Assembly: GCA_002335865.1 (NCBI GenBank)
Contig: DDCY01000001.1
Location: forward strand, 1 to 40,068
Direction of reading: 5' to 3'
Length of the DNA: 40,068 nt
Source of the DNA: Saprospiraceae bacterium UBA1994
GTDB lineage: Bacteria; Bacteroidota; Bacteroidia; Chitinophagales; Saprospiraceae
Part shown: one piece after another, positions 15,919 through 24,240 of the stretch
Layout of the letters: each line of letters begins with the position of its first letter
Position numbering within the stretch: the first letter of the stretch is position 1
Translations under genes and position numbers: made by a program
Notes under the pieces: generated by a model
The model's database searches: none
What the model saw: the letters and a program-made list of their open reading frames with translations, nothing else
Told to the model about the DNA's origin: nothing

Positions 15919-16457
15919 AGAGTATAGAAAAAATAACTCCATCAAAGGCGCAGTGGTATGCGATACATACTAAATATAAGTGCGAAAAATATGTAGTGAA
16001 TGCTCTTATAAGTAAGAATGTAAGGGCTTATACACCAGTGCTAAGCGTAACTAAGGAATATACTCGAAAATTAGTGACTAGAGAAATTCCTTTGATAAAT
16101 TGTTATTCTTTCGTTCATGTGAGTCCTGATCAGTTTATCAAGGTGCTACAAACAGAATATGTATTTTCATTCCTCAAAGTTGGAAAAGAGTTGAGTACGG
16201 TAAAACAAGAGGAAATAGACCTATTGAAACGTATTACGGGTGAATACAATGATATCCAAGTAGAAGAGATAGAGTATGCCGAAGGAATGGAAGTAGAAAT
16301 CGTCTCGGGTAACTTAACAGGGGTGAGAGGAATTCTGGTTGAGAAACAGAGTAAACATAATTTTTTGGTAGAGCTGAGGTCACTTTCCTACCAACTTAAA
16401 ATAAATGTAGATCCAAATCATCTCAGAGTCATCCGTAGGGTGGCTGTGGCGATATAA
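15915..16457 (+). CDS. UpxY-family transcription antiterminator (NusG paralogue)
   Basis: A 180-residue NusG-like protein. The NGN domain (about residues 12-105) starts with AQWYAIHTKYKCEKYVVNAL, the standard opening WYAIHTK-x-EK of the UpxY/RfaH group. A KOW domain follows at about 120-175 (EGMEVEIVSGNLTGVRGILVEK). In Bacteroides, UpxY proteins ride on RNA polymerase and prevent early termination in their own capsule operon. The position at the head of a long co-directional polysaccharide cluster fits that job. In Bacteroides the target is the leader upstream of upxY; here that leader is very short, so the recognition site must lie elsewhere, perhaps in the gap before ugd. No upxZ was seen. 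Confidence 0.88.
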   Translation: MKSIEKITPSKAQWYAIHTKYKCEKYVVNALISKNVRAYTPVLSVTKEYTRKLVTREIPLINCYSFVHVSPDQFIKVLQTEYVFSFLKVGKELSTVKQEEIDLLKRITGEYNDIQVEEIEYAEGMEVEIVSGNLTGVRGILVEKQSKHNFLVELRSLSYQLKINVDPNHLRVIRRVAVAI

Positions 16458-16488
16458 TAGGATTTAGTAATTATCATTTTTTGGAGGC

Positions 16489-16505
16489 TAAGTTGTTGCG
16501 ACTTA
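16489..16505 (+). other. Small hairpin in the gap between upxY and ugd
   Basis: TAAGTTG, TTG, CGACTTA can fold into a seven-pair stem (one G-U pair) with a three-base loop. It lies in the 114-base untranslated gap between the antiterminator gene and ugd. There is no following U-tract, so it is not a classical terminator. It could be a pause or recognition element for the NusG-like protein, but that is inference; short hairpins of this size also arise by chance. Nothing else was seen in this gap beyond a weak TACCTTTT at 16521. Confidence 0.3.
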
Positions 16506-16571
16506 TCAAAGGCGGAGCTATACCTTTTGTTGATTTAACCTCTTTAATACATTAATTCAATATATATAGAT

Positions 16572-17876
16572 ATGAATATTGCCATTGTAGGGACTGGATA
16601 TGTAGGACTAGTATCAGGTACGTGTTTTGCTGAGACTGGTAATAATGTAGTTTGTATAGATATAGATGAAAATAAAGTACTACGCATGCAAAATGGCGAA
16701 GTACCCATCTATGAGCCAGGATTAGAGGTACTGTTTGAAAGAAATACTAAGCAAGGCAGACTTTCATTTACTACAGATCTTACAGAAGGAATTAAAAATG
16801 CCGAGATAATCTTTCTCGCATTACCAACTCCTCCCGGCGCAGATGGATCTGCAGATTTAAAGTATGTTCTTAAAGTAGCTGAACATCTATCGCATATCAT
16901 TACCGATTATAAAGTAATAGTAGATAAAAGTACAGTGCCAGTAGGTACAGCGGATAAAGTATATGAAAGGTTAGCAGCCAACTTAGACGAATCATTTTTT
17001 GATGTGGTATCTAATCCAGAGTTTCTAAGAGAAGGAGTTGCAGTAGATGACTTTATGAGGCCAGAGAGAGTTGTGATAGGAACATCATCTTCTAAAGCGA
17101 AAAAAGTAATGGAGCGGTTATATAATCCCTTTGTTAGACAGGGCAATCCTGTGATCTTTATGGATGAAAAATCTGCAGAGATGACTAAGTATGCTGCTAA
17201 TTCGTTTCTAGCTACGAAGATTACTTTCATGAATGAAGTAGCAAATTTATGTGAGGAAGTTGGAGCAAATGTTGACATGGTCCGCAAAGGAATAGGAAGC
17301 GATAGTAGAATAGGTAAAAGATTTTTATTTCCTGGCGTAGGCTATGGCGGAAGTTGTTTTCCTAAAGATGTAAAAGCATTAGCTAAGACGGCTCAAGAAA
17401 ACAATTGTGATTTTCGAATTCTCCAATCTGTAATGGATGTCAATGAGGATCAAAAGTCAATCCTATCTAGACGTATAAAAAATTATTTTGGTGAATCAAT
17501 AGCTAATAAAACAATTGGTATTTGGGGATTAGCTTTTAAACCCAATACAGATGATATCAGAGAAGCTCCCGCATTGACGATTATTGATGAATTGCTAAAA
17601 GCAGGAGCTCAAATAAAAGCCTTTGATCCAGAAGCTATGGAAAATGTGAAAGCTTTAATGGGCGATAAAATAATTTTATGTGATAATCAATATGATGCCA
17701 TTGAAGGAACAGATGCATTAGCAGTAGTTACAGAGTGGAATGTTTTTCGCACCCCGGATTATGATAGAATAATGTCAAGTCTTAGAGAGCCAGTGGTTTT
17801 TGATGGGCGTAACGTATTTGATCCAATAGATATGAAGGAAAGAGGATTTGTTTATAGCAGTATAGGTAGGCCTTAA
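16572..17876 (+). CDS. ugd: UDP-glucose 6-dehydrogenase
   Basis: Oxidises UDP-glucose twice with NAD+ to UDP-glucuronate. The 434-residue protein has the N-terminal Rossmann motif GTGYVGLVSG, the central VDKSTVPVGT, the substrate-binding SNPEFLREGVAVDDFMRPER, and the catalytic Cys in GVGYGGSCFPKD near residue 260, followed by the C-terminal GLAFKPNTDDIREAPA. These are all Ugd hallmarks and separate it from the WbpA/TviB-type dehydrogenase at 34904. It supplies UDP-glucuronate for the polymer and for the UDP-xylose synthase encoded 5 kb downstream. It is the first biosynthetic gene after the regulatory module. Confidence 0.95.
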   Translation: MNIAIVGTGYVGLVSGTCFAETGNNVVCIDIDENKVLRMQNGEVPIYEPGLEVLFERNTKQGRLSFTTDLTEGIKNAEIIFLALPTPPGADGSADLKYVLKVAEHLSHIITDYKVIVDKSTVPVGTADKVYERLAANLDESFFDVVSNPEFLREGVAVDDFMRPERVVIGTSSSKAKKVMERLYNPFVRQGNPVIFMDEKSAEMTKYAANSFLATKITFMNEVANLCEEVGANVDMVRKGIGSDSRIGKRFLFPGVGYGGSCFPKDVKALAKTAQENNCDFRILQSVMDVNEDQKSILSRRIKNYFGESIANKTIGIWGLAFKPNTDDIREAPALTIIDELLKAGAQIKAFDPEAMENVKALMGDKIILCDNQYDAIEGTDALAVVTEWNVFRTPDYDRIMSSLREPVVFDGRNVFDPIDMKERGFVYSSIGRP

Positions 17877-17980
17877 TCCTTATAATTTCAAGATTTTATA
17901 GACTGAATACAATTAATAAATCAACTAACATACACCCAATTTACCATCTTACAATCGATCGTAAGCAGCGTGAAAACCTA

Positions 17981-18505
17981 TTGAATCAAAAGGCGAAAGT
18001 ACTTTGGTTTACTGGTTTATCTGGCTCCGGCAAGAGTACTATAGCAATAGCGTTAGAAAAAGAACTCTATGCCAGAGGATTTTATTGTTATCTTTTAGAT
18101 GGGGATAATGTTCGTACAGGACTTTGCAATAATCTTGGTTTTACAACTGAGGAAAGAAGCGAAAATATTAGACGAATATCTGAGACGTCAAAATTATTCA
18201 TTGATGCTGGCGTAATCTGTATTAATGCATTTGTAAGTCCTACGATTGAAATTAGGCAAATGGCTAAAGATATTATTGGAGAGGAGCACTTTATAGAAGT
18301 ATATGTCAATACTCCGCTAGAAGTTTGCGAAGCAAGAGACGTAAAGGGATTATATAAAAAAGCAAGAGCAGGAGAAATTAAAAATTTTACTGGAATCGAT
18401 GCACCATATGAAGCACCATTGAATCCTCAAATAGAGATTAAAACAGTAGCGCAAAGTATTGAGGAGGCATGTCAATTAATTATTAATCAAATATTCAATC
18501 AATGA
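17981..18505 (+). CDS. cysC: Adenylylsulfate (APS) kinase; true start upstream, uncertain
   Basis: Phosphorylates APS to PAPS, the sulfate donor for sulfotransferases. Features: P-loop GLSGSGKST, then LLDGDNVRTGLCNNLGF, ENIRRISE, FVSPTIEIRQ, EARDVKGLYKKARAGEIKNFTGID, all APS kinase signatures. From the TTG at 17981 the protein has 174 residues. However, the same frame is open back to 17870 and encodes NIHPIYHLTIDRKQRENLL just before the TTG, which looks like the conserved APS-kinase N-terminus. No ATG, GTG or TTG exists there, only ATT (17912), CTG (17903) or ATA (17930). Translation therefore probably begins upstream at a rare codon, or a base is in error. The stop overlaps the rmlB ATG (ATGA). 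cysD and cysN lie 12 kb downstream. Confidence 0.9.
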   Translation: MNQKAKVLWFTGLSGSGKSTIAIALEKELYARGFYCYLLDGDNVRTGLCNNLGFTTEERSENIRRISETSKLFIDAGVICINAFVSPTIEIRQMAKDIIGEEHFIEVYVNTPLEVCEARDVKGLYKKARAGEIKNFTGIDAPYEAPLNPQIEIKTVAQSIEEACQLIINQIFNQ

Positions 18506-19551
18506 ACTTATTAATTACTGGAGGAGCAGGATTTATAGGGTCACACGTAGTACGCAGATTCGTAACTCAATATCCTGAATACAATATTATCAATTTGGAT
18601 AAGCTGACTTACGCGGGTAATCTTGAGAATATCAAAGATATAGATCAATCTCCCAATTATACATTTGTAAAAGGAGATATTGCAGATCTAGAGCAGATGA
18701 GATCTGTCATCAAAGATTATAATGTGACAGGTGTTATTCACCTTGCGGCAGAGTCGCATGTAGATAGATCGATCACAGATCCTTTAATCTTTGTAAGGAC
18801 TAATTTAATTGGTACATCTAACCTGCTGCAAGCATGTAAAGAGGCTTGGAAAGATAATTGGGAAGGCAAACTATTCTATCACGTATCTACTGATGAAGTA
18901 TACGGTAGTTTGCCATTGGATGATAGTATGTTTACTGAAAATACAGCATATGATCCTCGCAGTCCATATTCTGCGAGTAAAGCAGGTTCAGATCATATGG
19001 TAAGAGCATTTTTTCATACTTATCATATGCCTGTAGTAATATCTAACTGTAGCAATAATTATGGTCCAAATCATTTTCCAGAAAAACTAATTCCGCTCTT
19101 TATTAATAATATAATAAATAAAAAACCTTTACCTGTTTACGGTTCTGGTGAGAATGTAAGAGATTGGTTATACGTCGAGGACCATGCAAGAGCAATAGAT
19201 GATATTTTTCATAAAGGCATACATGGAGAGACCTATAATATAGGAGGCCATAATGAATGGTCTAATATAGATTTGATCAAGACACTTTGTGCTGTCATGG
19301 ATAGCAAATTGGGTAGAGAAGTAGGTGAAAGTGAGAAGCTAATTTCCTATGTAACGGATAGGGCAGGGCATGATATGAGATATGCAATAGATGGAGGAAA
19401 ATTACAGGATGAATTGGGTTGGACTCCTTCTTTACAATTCGAAGAAGGAATATCTAAAACCATTGATTGGTATCTAACTAATCAAGATTGGTTGGACAAT
19501 GTAACCAGCGGAACGTATCAAGAGTATTATAACAAGCAATACGGAAAGTAG
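18502..19551 (+). CDS. rmlB: dTDP-glucose 4,6-dehydratase
   Basis: Converts dTDP-glucose to dTDP-4-keto-6-deoxyglucose, the entry to rhamnose and other deoxysugars. The 349-residue extended SDR has the NAD motif GGAGFIGSHV, STDEVYG containing the Thr-Asp-Glu catalytic set, YSASK near residue 155, and the RmlB-specific RSITDPLIFVRTN and RDWLYVEDHARAID. rmlA, rmlC and rmlD are not in the window, so the final sugar cannot be named. It is translationally coupled to cysC by an ATGA overlap. Confidence 0.93.
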   Translation: MNLLITGGAGFIGSHVVRRFVTQYPEYNIINLDKLTYAGNLENIKDIDQSPNYTFVKGDIADLEQMRSVIKDYNVTGVIHLAAESHVDRSITDPLIFVRTNLIGTSNLLQACKEAWKDNWEGKLFYHVSTDEVYGSLPLDDSMFTENTAYDPRSPYSASKAGSDHMVRAFFHTYHMPVVISNCSNNYGPNHFPEKLIPLFINNIINKKPLPVYGSGENVRDWLYVEDHARAIDDIFHKGIHGETYNIGGHNEWSNIDLIKTLCAVMDSKLGREVGESEKLISYVTDRAGHDMRYAIDGGKLQDELGWTPSLQFEEGISKTIDWYLTNQDWLDNVTSGTYQEYYNKQYGK

Positions 19552-19568
19552 TTGATTAAGAATTGTAT

Positions 19569-20570
19569 ATGACAAAAAGTAAAAAATCTATTATATTAAT
19601 TACAGGAGCAGCTGGATTTATTCCTAGTTGTTTGGCGCATAGATTATTTAAAGAAGGGCATGATCTTGTTCTCGTGGATAGTTTTCACTTTCCAGAAAAG
19701 AACAAAAATCTTGAGGGCTTATCGTCTTGTAAAAGGATAGAAAGAGATGATTTATTTACTTGGATAGAAGAGAATGAACCAGCTATAGATTTTGTTTTTC
19801 ACTTAGGCGCTCGTACAGATACGACTGAAACCAAAAAGCATATTTTCGATAAACTGAATGTGGAGTACTCACAAGATATATGGCGCTATTGTACTCTAGA
19901 AGATATTCCGCTTATTTACGCCTCATCAGCGGCCACCTACGGACTTGGAGAACACGGTTTTGTAGATGATCACGAAATCGTGAATTCACTTAAACCACTT
20001 AATGCTTATGGTGATTCAAAAAACAATTTTGATAAGTGGGCATTAAGAGAATTTATGAGCCCACCAGCTTGGTATGGATTTAAATTTTTCAATGTGTTTG
20101 GCCCTAACGAGTATCATAAGGGTAGGATGGCTTCTGTTGTTTTTCATTTTTATAATCAACTCATAAAAACGGGTGAAGTCAATTTATTTAAGTCGCATAA
20201 GAATGACTATAAAAATGGAGAGCAGACCAGAGACTTTATTTATGTTGACGACTTAATAAATGTGATGCTTCATTTTCATGATAATGAAGGGAAAATAAAT
20301 AATGGATTGTACAATATAGGTACCGGTAATGCAAGAACATATAACGACCTCGCAAAGGCTATATTTAAAGCGGTAGGTAAAGATCCGTTGATTAACTATA
20401 TAGATACCCCAGAAGATATCCGAGAGAAGTATCAATACTTTACTGAAGCGGATATGACCAAAGTAAAATCTGCAGGATACGAGAAAGCATTTATATCATT
20501 AGAAGAGACAGTTGCACATTACGTTAACGAATATTTGGCCAAAGGAAATAAAGTCTATACCGGTGAGTAG
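19569..20570 (+). CDS. hldD: ADP-L-glycero-D-manno-heptose 6-epimerase-like SDR
   Basis: A 333-residue extended SDR with the HldD-specific stretches HLGARTDTTE, FFNVFGPNEYHKGRMASVVFH and QTRDFIYVDDL, and the catalytic Tyr/Lys in YGDSKNNFD near residue 146. HldD inverts C6 of nucleotide-bound manno-heptose. The NAD-binding loop reads GAAGFIPS, with Pro where the third Gly normally sits. ATG at 19569 is preferred over TTG at 19563. The 3' end overlaps the following heptose kinase gene by eight bases, supporting a shared heptose pathway. gmhA, gmhB and the cytidylyl/adenylyl-transferase are not in the window. Confidence 0.85.
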   Translation: MTKSKKSIILITGAAGFIPSCLAHRLFKEGHDLVLVDSFHFPEKNKNLEGLSSCKRIERDDLFTWIEENEPAIDFVFHLGARTDTTETKKHIFDKLNVEYSQDIWRYCTLEDIPLIYASSAATYGLGEHGFVDDHEIVNSLKPLNAYGDSKNNFDKWALREFMSPPAWYGFKFFNVFGPNEYHKGRMASVVFHFYNQLIKTGEVNLFKSHKNDYKNGEQTRDFIYVDDLINVMLHFHDNEGKINNGLYNIGTGNARTYNDLAKAIFKAVGKDPLINYIDTPEDIREKYQYFTEADMTKVKSAGYEKAFISLEETVAHYVNEYLAKGNKVYTGE

Positions 20571-21486
20571 AACAAACGATATACTAGTAATAGGAGATGT
20601 AATGTTAGACCAATATGTATCTGGATCAACAGATAGACTGTCGCCTGAAGCACCGGTGCCAGTAGTCAAAATAGATTCTCAATTTTCTGTATTAGGTGGA
20701 GCTGCCAATGTAGCCAATAACTTAGCTGCATTAGGGGCGAATGTTTCATTGTTAGGAGTCGTTGGTAGAGATGATAATGCTAGGATAGTTAATGAATTAT
20801 TGGAGGCCAAAGGAATAGCGAATCAGTTGTTAGATGAAGATATATTTACTACTGTCAAAACACGGGTAATATCACGAAATCAGCAAATGGTTAGAGTGGA
20901 TAGAGAGGAAGTGTTTTCTGATGAAGACGCTTTCGTAAATCATCTTTCTGGAGTGTTATCTTTTTTTCAAGGTAGTGCTATCATAGTGTCAGACTATGCT
21001 AAAGGCGTATGCTCTCCAGGGGCGATGAAAGTTATTTTGACTTGGGCTACTAATAATGATGTGAAAGTACTTATTGATCCAAAGGGAACAGATTGGTCTA
21101 AATATGAAGGTGCATTTTTGATTAAGCCTAACGTCAAAGAGTTAGAAGAACTTTTTAATACTTCTATAGAAAATACAAATAGTGAAATTGCTCAATTTGG
21201 AAAGGAAATTAGATCAAGATATAATATTGAACATGTACTAATCACTCGGTCAGAAGAGGGGATGACTCATATTCATGACGAGATTTTACATGTTAAGAGT
21301 AGAAAAGTTGATATATATGATTTATCAGGAGCAGGTGATACGGTAATTGCTGTATTGGTATTTTTAATCCAACAAGGAGAAGATATATCTATAGCCATTA
21401 ACAAAGCCAATCAAGCAGGAAGTTATGTGATTACAAAGCCTAATACTTATGCCATTTCAAATACAGAATTAAATTCACTCAATTAA
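20563..21486 (+). CDS. hldE1: D-glycero-beta-D-manno-heptose-7-phosphate kinase (HldE1-type)
   Basis: A PfkB/ribokinase-family protein of 307 residues, with the opening DILVIGDVMLDQYVSG, SPEAPVPVV and GGAANVANNLAALGA typical of the kinase half of HldE (RfaE1). The ATP-site motif LSGAGDTVIAVL lies near residue 255. The enzyme makes heptose 1,7-bisphosphate. The nucleotidyltransferase half found in E. coli HldE is absent, so this is the single-domain kinase. I chose GTG at 20563 (MSRTNDILV). An upstream ATG at 20512 would add 17 residues lying wholly over hldD and not family-like. UXS starts directly after the stop. Confidence 0.88.
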   Translation: MSRTNDILVIGDVMLDQYVSGSTDRLSPEAPVPVVKIDSQFSVLGGAANVANNLAALGANVSLLGVVGRDDNARIVNELLEAKGIANQLLDEDIFTTVKTRVISRNQQMVRVDREEVFSDEDAFVNHLSGVLSFFQGSAIIVSDYAKGVCSPGAMKVILTWATNNDVKVLIDPKGTDWSKYEGAFLIKPNVKELEELFNTSIENTNSEIAQFGKEIRSRYNIEHVLITRSEEGMTHIHDEILHVKSRKVDIYDLSGAGDTVIAVLVFLIQQGEDISIAINKANQAGSYVITKPNTYAISNTELNSLN

Positions 21487-22428
21487 ATGAAGAGGATATT
21501 AATTACAGGGGCTGCAGGATTTTTAGGATCACACTTGTCTGATAGATTCATCAAAGAAGGATATGAAGTGATAGGTATGGACAACCTCATCACTGGTGAC
21601 ATGGATAATATTGCTCATCTTTTGCCTTTAGAGCATTTTTCTTTTCATCATCATGATGTAAGTAACTATGTCCATATAGCTGGTGACTTAGATTATATAT
21701 TGCATTTTGCTTCTCCGGCATCTCCAATTGATTATCTTAAAATGCCTATTCAAACGCTTAAAGTAGGATCATTAGGTACACATAATTTATTGGGCTTGGC
21801 TAAGGCAAAAGGAGCAAGAATACTAATTGCGTCTACATCGGAAGTATACGGTGATCCATTAGTCAATCCACAGCCTGAGGAGTACTGGGGAAATGTAAAT
21901 CCAATTGGTCCAAGAGGGGTGTACGATGAAGCAAAGAGATTTCAAGAGGCGATGACTATGGCTTACCATACATACCATAGTGTTGAAATACGAATTGCTC
22001 GAATTTTCAATACATATGGCCCACGTATGAGAGTGAATGATGGTAGAGCCTTACCTACTTTCTTTTCGCAAGCCATAGAGAGTAAAGATATTACGGTATA
22101 TGGAGATGGAAGTCAAACAAGAGCGTTTTGTTATGTAGATGATTTGGTGGAAGGGATCTACAGATTGTTACATAGTGACTATAGCCTTCCTGTCAATATT
22201 GGGAATCCAGATGAAATCACAATATTACAAGCGGCTCAAGAAGTAATCGAAATAGTAGAAGGAACAACTTCCAAAATTATACAACAAGAGTTACCAAAAG
22301 ACGATCCAAAGGTGCGTCGTCCAGATATTACTAAAGCACAAAATATTTTAGATTGGTTTCCAACAGTTGATAGACATGATGGTTTCCGTCGTACTTACGA
22401 ATATTTTAAAACTAAATTTGGAGGTTAA
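21487..22428 (+). CDS. uxs: UDP-glucuronate decarboxylase (UDP-xylose synthase)
   Basis: Decarboxylates UDP-glucuronate to UDP-xylose. The 313-residue SDR carries GAAGFLGSHL, the UXS-diagnostic HFASPASPIDYLKMPIQTLK, STSEVYGDP, and NPIGPRGVYDEAKRFQEA with the catalytic Tyr/Lys near residue 146, then RIFNTYGPRM. The ATG follows the previous stop codon directly. With Ugd at 16572 the cluster encodes the whole route from UDP-glucose to UDP-xylose, so xylose or glucuronate is a likely component of the polymer. Confidence 0.93.
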   Translation: MKRILITGAAGFLGSHLSDRFIKEGYEVIGMDNLITGDMDNIAHLLPLEHFSFHHHDVSNYVHIAGDLDYILHFASPASPIDYLKMPIQTLKVGSLGTHNLLGLAKAKGARILIASTSEVYGDPLVNPQPEEYWGNVNPIGPRGVYDEAKRFQEAMTMAYHTYHSVEIRIARIFNTYGPRMRVNDGRALPTFFSQAIESKDITVYGDGSQTRAFCYVDDLVEGIYRLLHSDYSLPVNIGNPDEITILQAAQEVIEIVEGTTSKIIQQELPKDDPKVRRPDITKAQNILDWFPTVDRHDGFRRTYEYFKTKFGG

Positions 22429-22433
22429 TAATA

Positions 22434-23567
22434 ATGTTTACTAAGAATATACAAATGGTAGATGTACGAGGTCAATATCTCAACATCAAAGAAGAAATTG
22501 ATAAAGATATCCAAGAGGTGATTGATAGCTGTGCTTTCATTAATGGCCCAAAAGTCAAAGAATTTCAGGCAAATTTAGAAGCTTATCTTGATGTCAAGCA
22601 TGTAATTCCCTGTGCCAATGGTACCGATGCATTACAAATCGCATTGATGGCCTTGGATTTGAAATCTGGGGATGAAGTAATTGTGCCTGCGTTTACCTAT
22701 GTAGCTACGGCTGAAGTGATTGCATTGTTGGGATTGACTCCAGTAATGGTTGATGTGGATTTAGATTCCTTTAACGTAACTGCAGATATAATACAATCTG
22801 CTCTGACAGAAAAAACTAAAGTAGTAGTGCCGGTCCATCTTTTTGGTCAAGTAACTGGTGATATGGATGAAATAATGCAATTAGCTAAAGAGCATAATTT
22901 TTATGTTATAGAAGATAACGCTCAGGCAATTGGTGCCAACTATAAACACCACAATGGAAACATTTCGAAATCTGGTACAATTGGACATATAGGCTCTACT
23001 AGTTTTTATCCTTCAAAGAATTTAGGATGTTACGGAGATGGAGGTGCATTATTTACTAATGATCAAGCTCTAGCTAAAATGCTCAGAAAAATTGCAAACC
23101 ACGGCCAAGCTAAAAAATACCATCATGATGTAATTGGATGTAACTCTAGATTGGATGCCATTCAAGCGGCAATATTAGATGTGAAGTTAAAAAGATTAGA
23201 TCTGTATTGTGATGCAAGAGAGACAGCAGCTTCTTATTACGATACTCAATTGAAAGATATTGAAGGTATTAATATCCCTAAAAGAGAATCGAAATCTACA
23301 CATGTATTTCATCAATATACATTACGAGAAACAACAGGAAGAAGAGATGAGTTAAAAGAATATTTGAAAGAAAAAGGGGTGCCTAGTATGGTGTATTATC
23401 CAGTGCCTTTATATGAGCAAGAAGCATTTAAACACTATGATCCTAATATTCAACTAAAAGCTACAGAAAAATTGTGTAAGGAAGTAATATCTCTACCTAT
23501 TCATACTGAAATGAATAGAGAAATTCAAGATATTATTATTGAAGCTGTGAAGAGCTTCTATAAGTAA
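22434..23567 (+). CDS. wbpE: DegT/DnrJ/EryC1-family sugar aminotransferase, WbpE-type
   Basis: A 377-residue PLP enzyme. NGTDALQIALMAL, PAFTYVATAEVIAL, EDNAQAIGA and FYPSKNLGCYGDGGAL, with the PLP-binding Lys near residue 193, place it in the sugar aminotransferase family. Sequence and neighbours suggest WbpE: transfer of an amino group to C3 of UDP-3-keto-GlcNAcA. The downstream acetyltransferase, 2-epimerase and WbpB-like oxidoreductase are the exact partners of that pathway. Substrate specificity inside the DegT family is hard to read from sequence alone, so the WbpE name relies partly on context. Confidence 0.85.
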   Translation: MFTKNIQMVDVRGQYLNIKEEIDKDIQEVIDSCAFINGPKVKEFQANLEAYLDVKHVIPCANGTDALQIALMALDLKSGDEVIVPAFTYVATAEVIALLGLTPVMVDVDLDSFNVTADIIQSALTEKTKVVVPVHLFGQVTGDMDEIMQLAKEHNFYVIEDNAQAIGANYKHHNGNISKSGTIGHIGSTSFYPSKNLGCYGDGGALFTNDQALAKMLRKIANHGQAKKYHHDVIGCNSRLDAIQAAILDVKLKRLDLYCDARETAASYYDTQLKDIEGINIPKRESKSTHVFHQYTLRETTGRRDELKEYLKEKGVPSMVYYPVPLYEQEAFKHYDPNIQLKATEKLCKEVISLPIHTEMNREIQDIIIEAVKSFYK

Positions 23568-23664
23568 TTTTATTGATTAGTCGTTACTCGAAAATGGGAG
23601 GGATCAAGCCATGTATCAGGAACGTTAATACTAATTCAGATTGCTAAGTAAATAAAAGTATTGT

Positions 23665-24240
23665 ATGAATAAGAAATATTTTGCTCACGAAACATCAGTA
23701 ATTGACGATGGTTGTCATATAGGATCAGGAACCAAAATTTGGCATTTTTCTCATTTAATGCCCAATTGTACTTTGGGTGAAAATTGTAATATTGGACAAA
23801 ATGTTGTCATATCACCAGAAGTGGTTTTAGGTAATAATGTAAAAGTGCAAAATAACGTATCTATATACACAGGTGTGACTTGTGAAGATGATGTGTTTTT
23901 GGGACCTTCTATGGTTTTTACCAATGTCATTAACCCTAGAAGCGCAGTGAACAGAAGAGGGCAGTACGCAGTAACTACTGTCAGAAAAGGAGTTTCGATA
24001 GGTGCCAATGCGACTATAGTATGTGGTAATGATATTGGGCAATTTGCTTTTATTGGAGCAGGAACGGTGGTTACTAAAGAAGTACCAGCTTATGCACTTA
24101 TAGTGGGTAATCCCGGCAGACAAATAGGGTGGATGAGTGAATATGGTCAGAGACTTAATTTTGACGTTAATGGTGTGGCGATTTGCGAAGAGAGCAAGGA
24201 AGAATATCAATTATTAAACGGAGAGGTAACGAAGAAGTGA
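23665..24240 (+). CDS. wbpD: UDP-sugar N-acetyltransferase, WbpD-type left-handed beta-helix
   Basis: A 191-residue hexapeptide-repeat protein with KIWHFSHL, ENCNIGQNVVI, KVQNNVSIYTGV, DDVFLGPSMVFTNVINPRSA, GANATIVCG and NPGRQIGWMSEYG, all typical of WbpD/WlbB acetyltransferases that acetylate the C3 amino group of UDP-GlcNAc3NA from acetyl-CoA. Such enzymes form trimers in the cytoplasm. A 97-base gap separates it from wbpE; I see no promoter or hairpin in that gap. Its TGA overlaps the GTG start of the next gene. Confidence 0.9.
   Translation: MNKKYFAHETSVIDDGCHIGSGTKIWHFSHLMPNCTLGENCNIGQNVVISPEVVLGNNVKVQNNVSIYTGVTCEDDVFLGPSMVFTNVINPRSAVNRRGQYAVTTVRKGVSIGANATIVCGNDIGQFAFIGAGTVVTKEVPAYALIVGNPGRQIGWMSEYGQRLNFDVNGVAICEESKEEYQLLNGEVTKK

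Noticed and set aside
16521..16528. TACCTTTT as a -7 box of a ugd promoter
   Set aside because: It deviates from TAnnTTTG and no TTTG-like -33 box lies 19-21 bases upstream; the best partner needs 22 bases and is GTTG.
23827..24210. A 127-codon minus-strand frame opposite the wbpD-type gene
   Set aside because: The + strand protein is a clear hexapeptide-repeat acetyltransferase; the reverse frame has no family features.
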